From contig CAYTCZ010000190.1 in the NCBI GenBank assembly GCA_964436315.1, positions 1 through 5,809 of the forward strand: a DNA stretch of 5,809 nucleotides, read 5' to 3'. Within the stretch, counting starts at the first letter, position 1. Each line of letters starts with the position of its first letter. Source of the DNA: CAYTCZ01 sp964436315 (GTDB taxonomy: Bacteria > Actinomycetota > Thermoleophilia > Gaiellales > Gaiellaceae). The notes under the pieces were generated by a model. It was given only the letters and a program-made list of their open reading frames with translations, searched no databases and was not told the DNA's origin. The position numbers and the translations under genes were made by a program. This document shows positions 4,753 through 5,809 of the stretch, in pieces.

Positions 4753-5809
4753 GTGAGCGAGCACCCCATCAGCCTTACCGTCGACGACGACCTCAAGCGC
4801 TACCGCGTCACGGTCTTCTTCCGCCTTGTCGTCATCATTCCGCACGCGATCTGGATTTTCCTCTGGGGGATCGCGGCCTTCCTGGCAGTGATCGTGAACT
4901 GGTTCGCGACGCTCATTCTCGGTCGCTCGCCAGACGCATTCCACGGATTCATCGGCTCCTACGTTCGGTACGTGACTCACGTCACCGCCTACTTCTTTCT
5001 CATTGCGGACGAGTACCCGGGCTTCACGGGCCGGCCGGGATTCCCGGTCGATCTGCACATCGCGCCGCCTGCTGACCAGAACCGCTGGAAAACGCTCTTC
5101 CGGATGTTTCTCGGCATTCCGGCGATGATGCTCGCGACCGCTCTCACGGGTGGAGGCGGAAGCGGCTCCGGGCAGTCAGGGAACAACTCGGGCGGCGTCC
5201 TGCAGGTGGTCGGCTTCCTCGGTTGGTTCGCCTCGCTCGTCAAGGGTGAGATGCCGCCCGGGATGAGGAACCTTGGCGCCTATTCGGTCGGCTACGCAGC
5301 CCAGAGCTGGGCCTACCTCCTCCTGCTCACCGATCGGTACCCCAACAGCGATCCGATCGATATGGGCAGCGTCGAGCCGCTACCCGACCACCCGATCACG
5401 ATGACGGTCAGCGACGATCTTCGTCGCTCGCGACTGACCGTGTTCTTCCGACTCCTTCTGACCTTCCCCCACTTCGTCTGGTTGTTTCTCTGGGGAATCG
5501 TGGTGTTCTTCGCGATCATCGCGAACTGGTTCGCGACGCTGTTCACCGGTCAGTCGCCGGATTCGCTACACCGCTTCCTCGCCGCATACCTCCGCTACGG
5601 CGCGCATGTCTATGCGTACCTCTTCCTGATCGGAAATCCGTTCCCGGGATTCGTCGGCGAGTCCTACGACATAGACGTGAACGTCGCGCCTCCCGAGCGT
5701 CAGAACCGCTGGATCACCGGCTTTCGCATCTTCCTCGCAATACCAGCCCTGTTCATTGCTGCGGCGCTCGGCGGCGCTATCTGGGTCGTGGCCATCCTCG
5801 CCTGGTTCG
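4753..5809 (+). CDS. DUF4389 (PF14333) multi-repeat membrane protein, C-terminus cut by window edge
   Basis: The frame is open from GTG 4753 to the window end: 352 visible residues, no stop. The GTG is the only plausible start, because an in-frame TAA sits 9 bases upstream and the next Met is at residue 118; the ribosome site is weak (purine-rich AAGAGAGA). The protein consists of repeated DUF4389-type units, alternating between two kinds. Unit A (6-93 and 215-302) carries VFFRL, IPH or FPH, FLWGI, NWFATL, a G-x-SPD turn, RY-x-x-H and a closing PGF-x-G. Unit B (about 97-200, and 305 to the edge) starts with IAPPADQNRW or VAPPERQNRW, then FR-x-FL-x-IPA; the first copy ends LLLTDRYPNSDP. Counted by hand, the two A units match at 51 of 88 positions without gaps, offset exactly 209 residues. 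The first B unit has a Gly/Ser-rich loop (133-148). DUF4389 proteins are multi-pass membrane proteins without an established function. The gene follows the two paralogues by 50 bases and probably shares their operon. Confidence 0.85.
   Translation, partial: MSEHPISLTVDDDLKRYRVTVFFRLVVIIPHAIWIFLWGIAAFLAVIVNWFATLILGRSPDAFHGFIGSYVRYVTHVTAYFFLIADEYPGFTGRPGFPVDLHIAPPADQNRWKTLFRMFLGIPAMMLATALTGGGGSGSGQSGNNSGGVLQVVGFLGWFASLVKGEMPPGMRNLGAYSVGYAAQSWAYLLLLTDRYPNSDPIDMGSVEPLPDHPITMTVSDDLRRSRLTVFFRLLLTFPHFVWLFLWGIVVFFAIIANWFATLFTGQSPDSLHRFLAAYLRYGAHVYAYLFLIGNPFPGFVGESYDIDVNVAPPERQNRWITGFRIFLAIPALFIAAALGGAIWVVAILAWF

Noticed and set aside
4537..5058. Minus-strand open frame of 173 codons across the paralogue 2 / DUF4389 junction
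   Set aside because: It is antisense to two well-supported genes, charged and without any recognisable motif.
4896..5540. An 18-base exact DNA repeat (4896-4913 and 5523-5540) as a possible mobile-element or recombination repeat
   Set aside because: It encodes the conserved NWFATL core of the two DUF4389 A units, in the same frame and exactly 209 codons apart, so the internal gene duplication explains it.

Overview
The window is GC-rich DNA whose coding frames strongly prefer G or C at the third codon position. Several starts are GTG or lack a Shine-Dalgarno (SD) sequence. Together with the gene content (a flippase-like membrane protein, a repeated DUF4389 protein, unnamed actinobacterial-looking membrane proteins) this suggests a high-GC actinobacterium, perhaps of the Thermoleophilia or a related class. 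That placement is inference; no rRNA or marker gene is present. No tRNA, CRISPR array, insertion sequence or phage gene was seen.

Layout. Positions 1-645 hold no intact gene that I can defend. On the minus strand, about 614 to 262, lies what looks like the decayed C-terminal end of a DHA2/EmrB-type MFS drug-efflux transporter, with a frameshift and an in-frame stop. Further left is a doubtful open frame that runs off the edge, crossed by a perfect 10-bp inverted repeat. Positions 646-1752 (minus) encode an AI-2E family transporter (PF01594). Its start overlaps, as ATGA, the stop of a 9-codon mini-ORF that carries the only good SD in that region. A divergent intergenic region follows, then a flippase-like, lysylphosphatidylglycerol-synthase-TM-type membrane protein (1928-3055, plus).

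After a 233-base spacer containing a hairpin and a short direct repeat come three closely spaced plus-strand genes. Two are tandem paralogues of an unnamed family with three predicted membrane segments (3289-4008 and 4025-4702, 16 bases apart). The third is a DUF4389 protein (PF14333) starting at GTG 4753 and cut by the right edge. Its 352 visible residues already hold four half-units in the order A-B-A-B. A 13-codon ORF bridges the second paralogue and the DUF4389 gene, in frame with the latter.

Every intact gene encodes an integral membrane protein. The three-gene cluster of paralogue, paralogue and repeated DUF4389 protein looks like one transcription unit. It is the best candidate in the window for an uncharacterised membrane system, but nothing in the sequence reveals its substrate or reaction.
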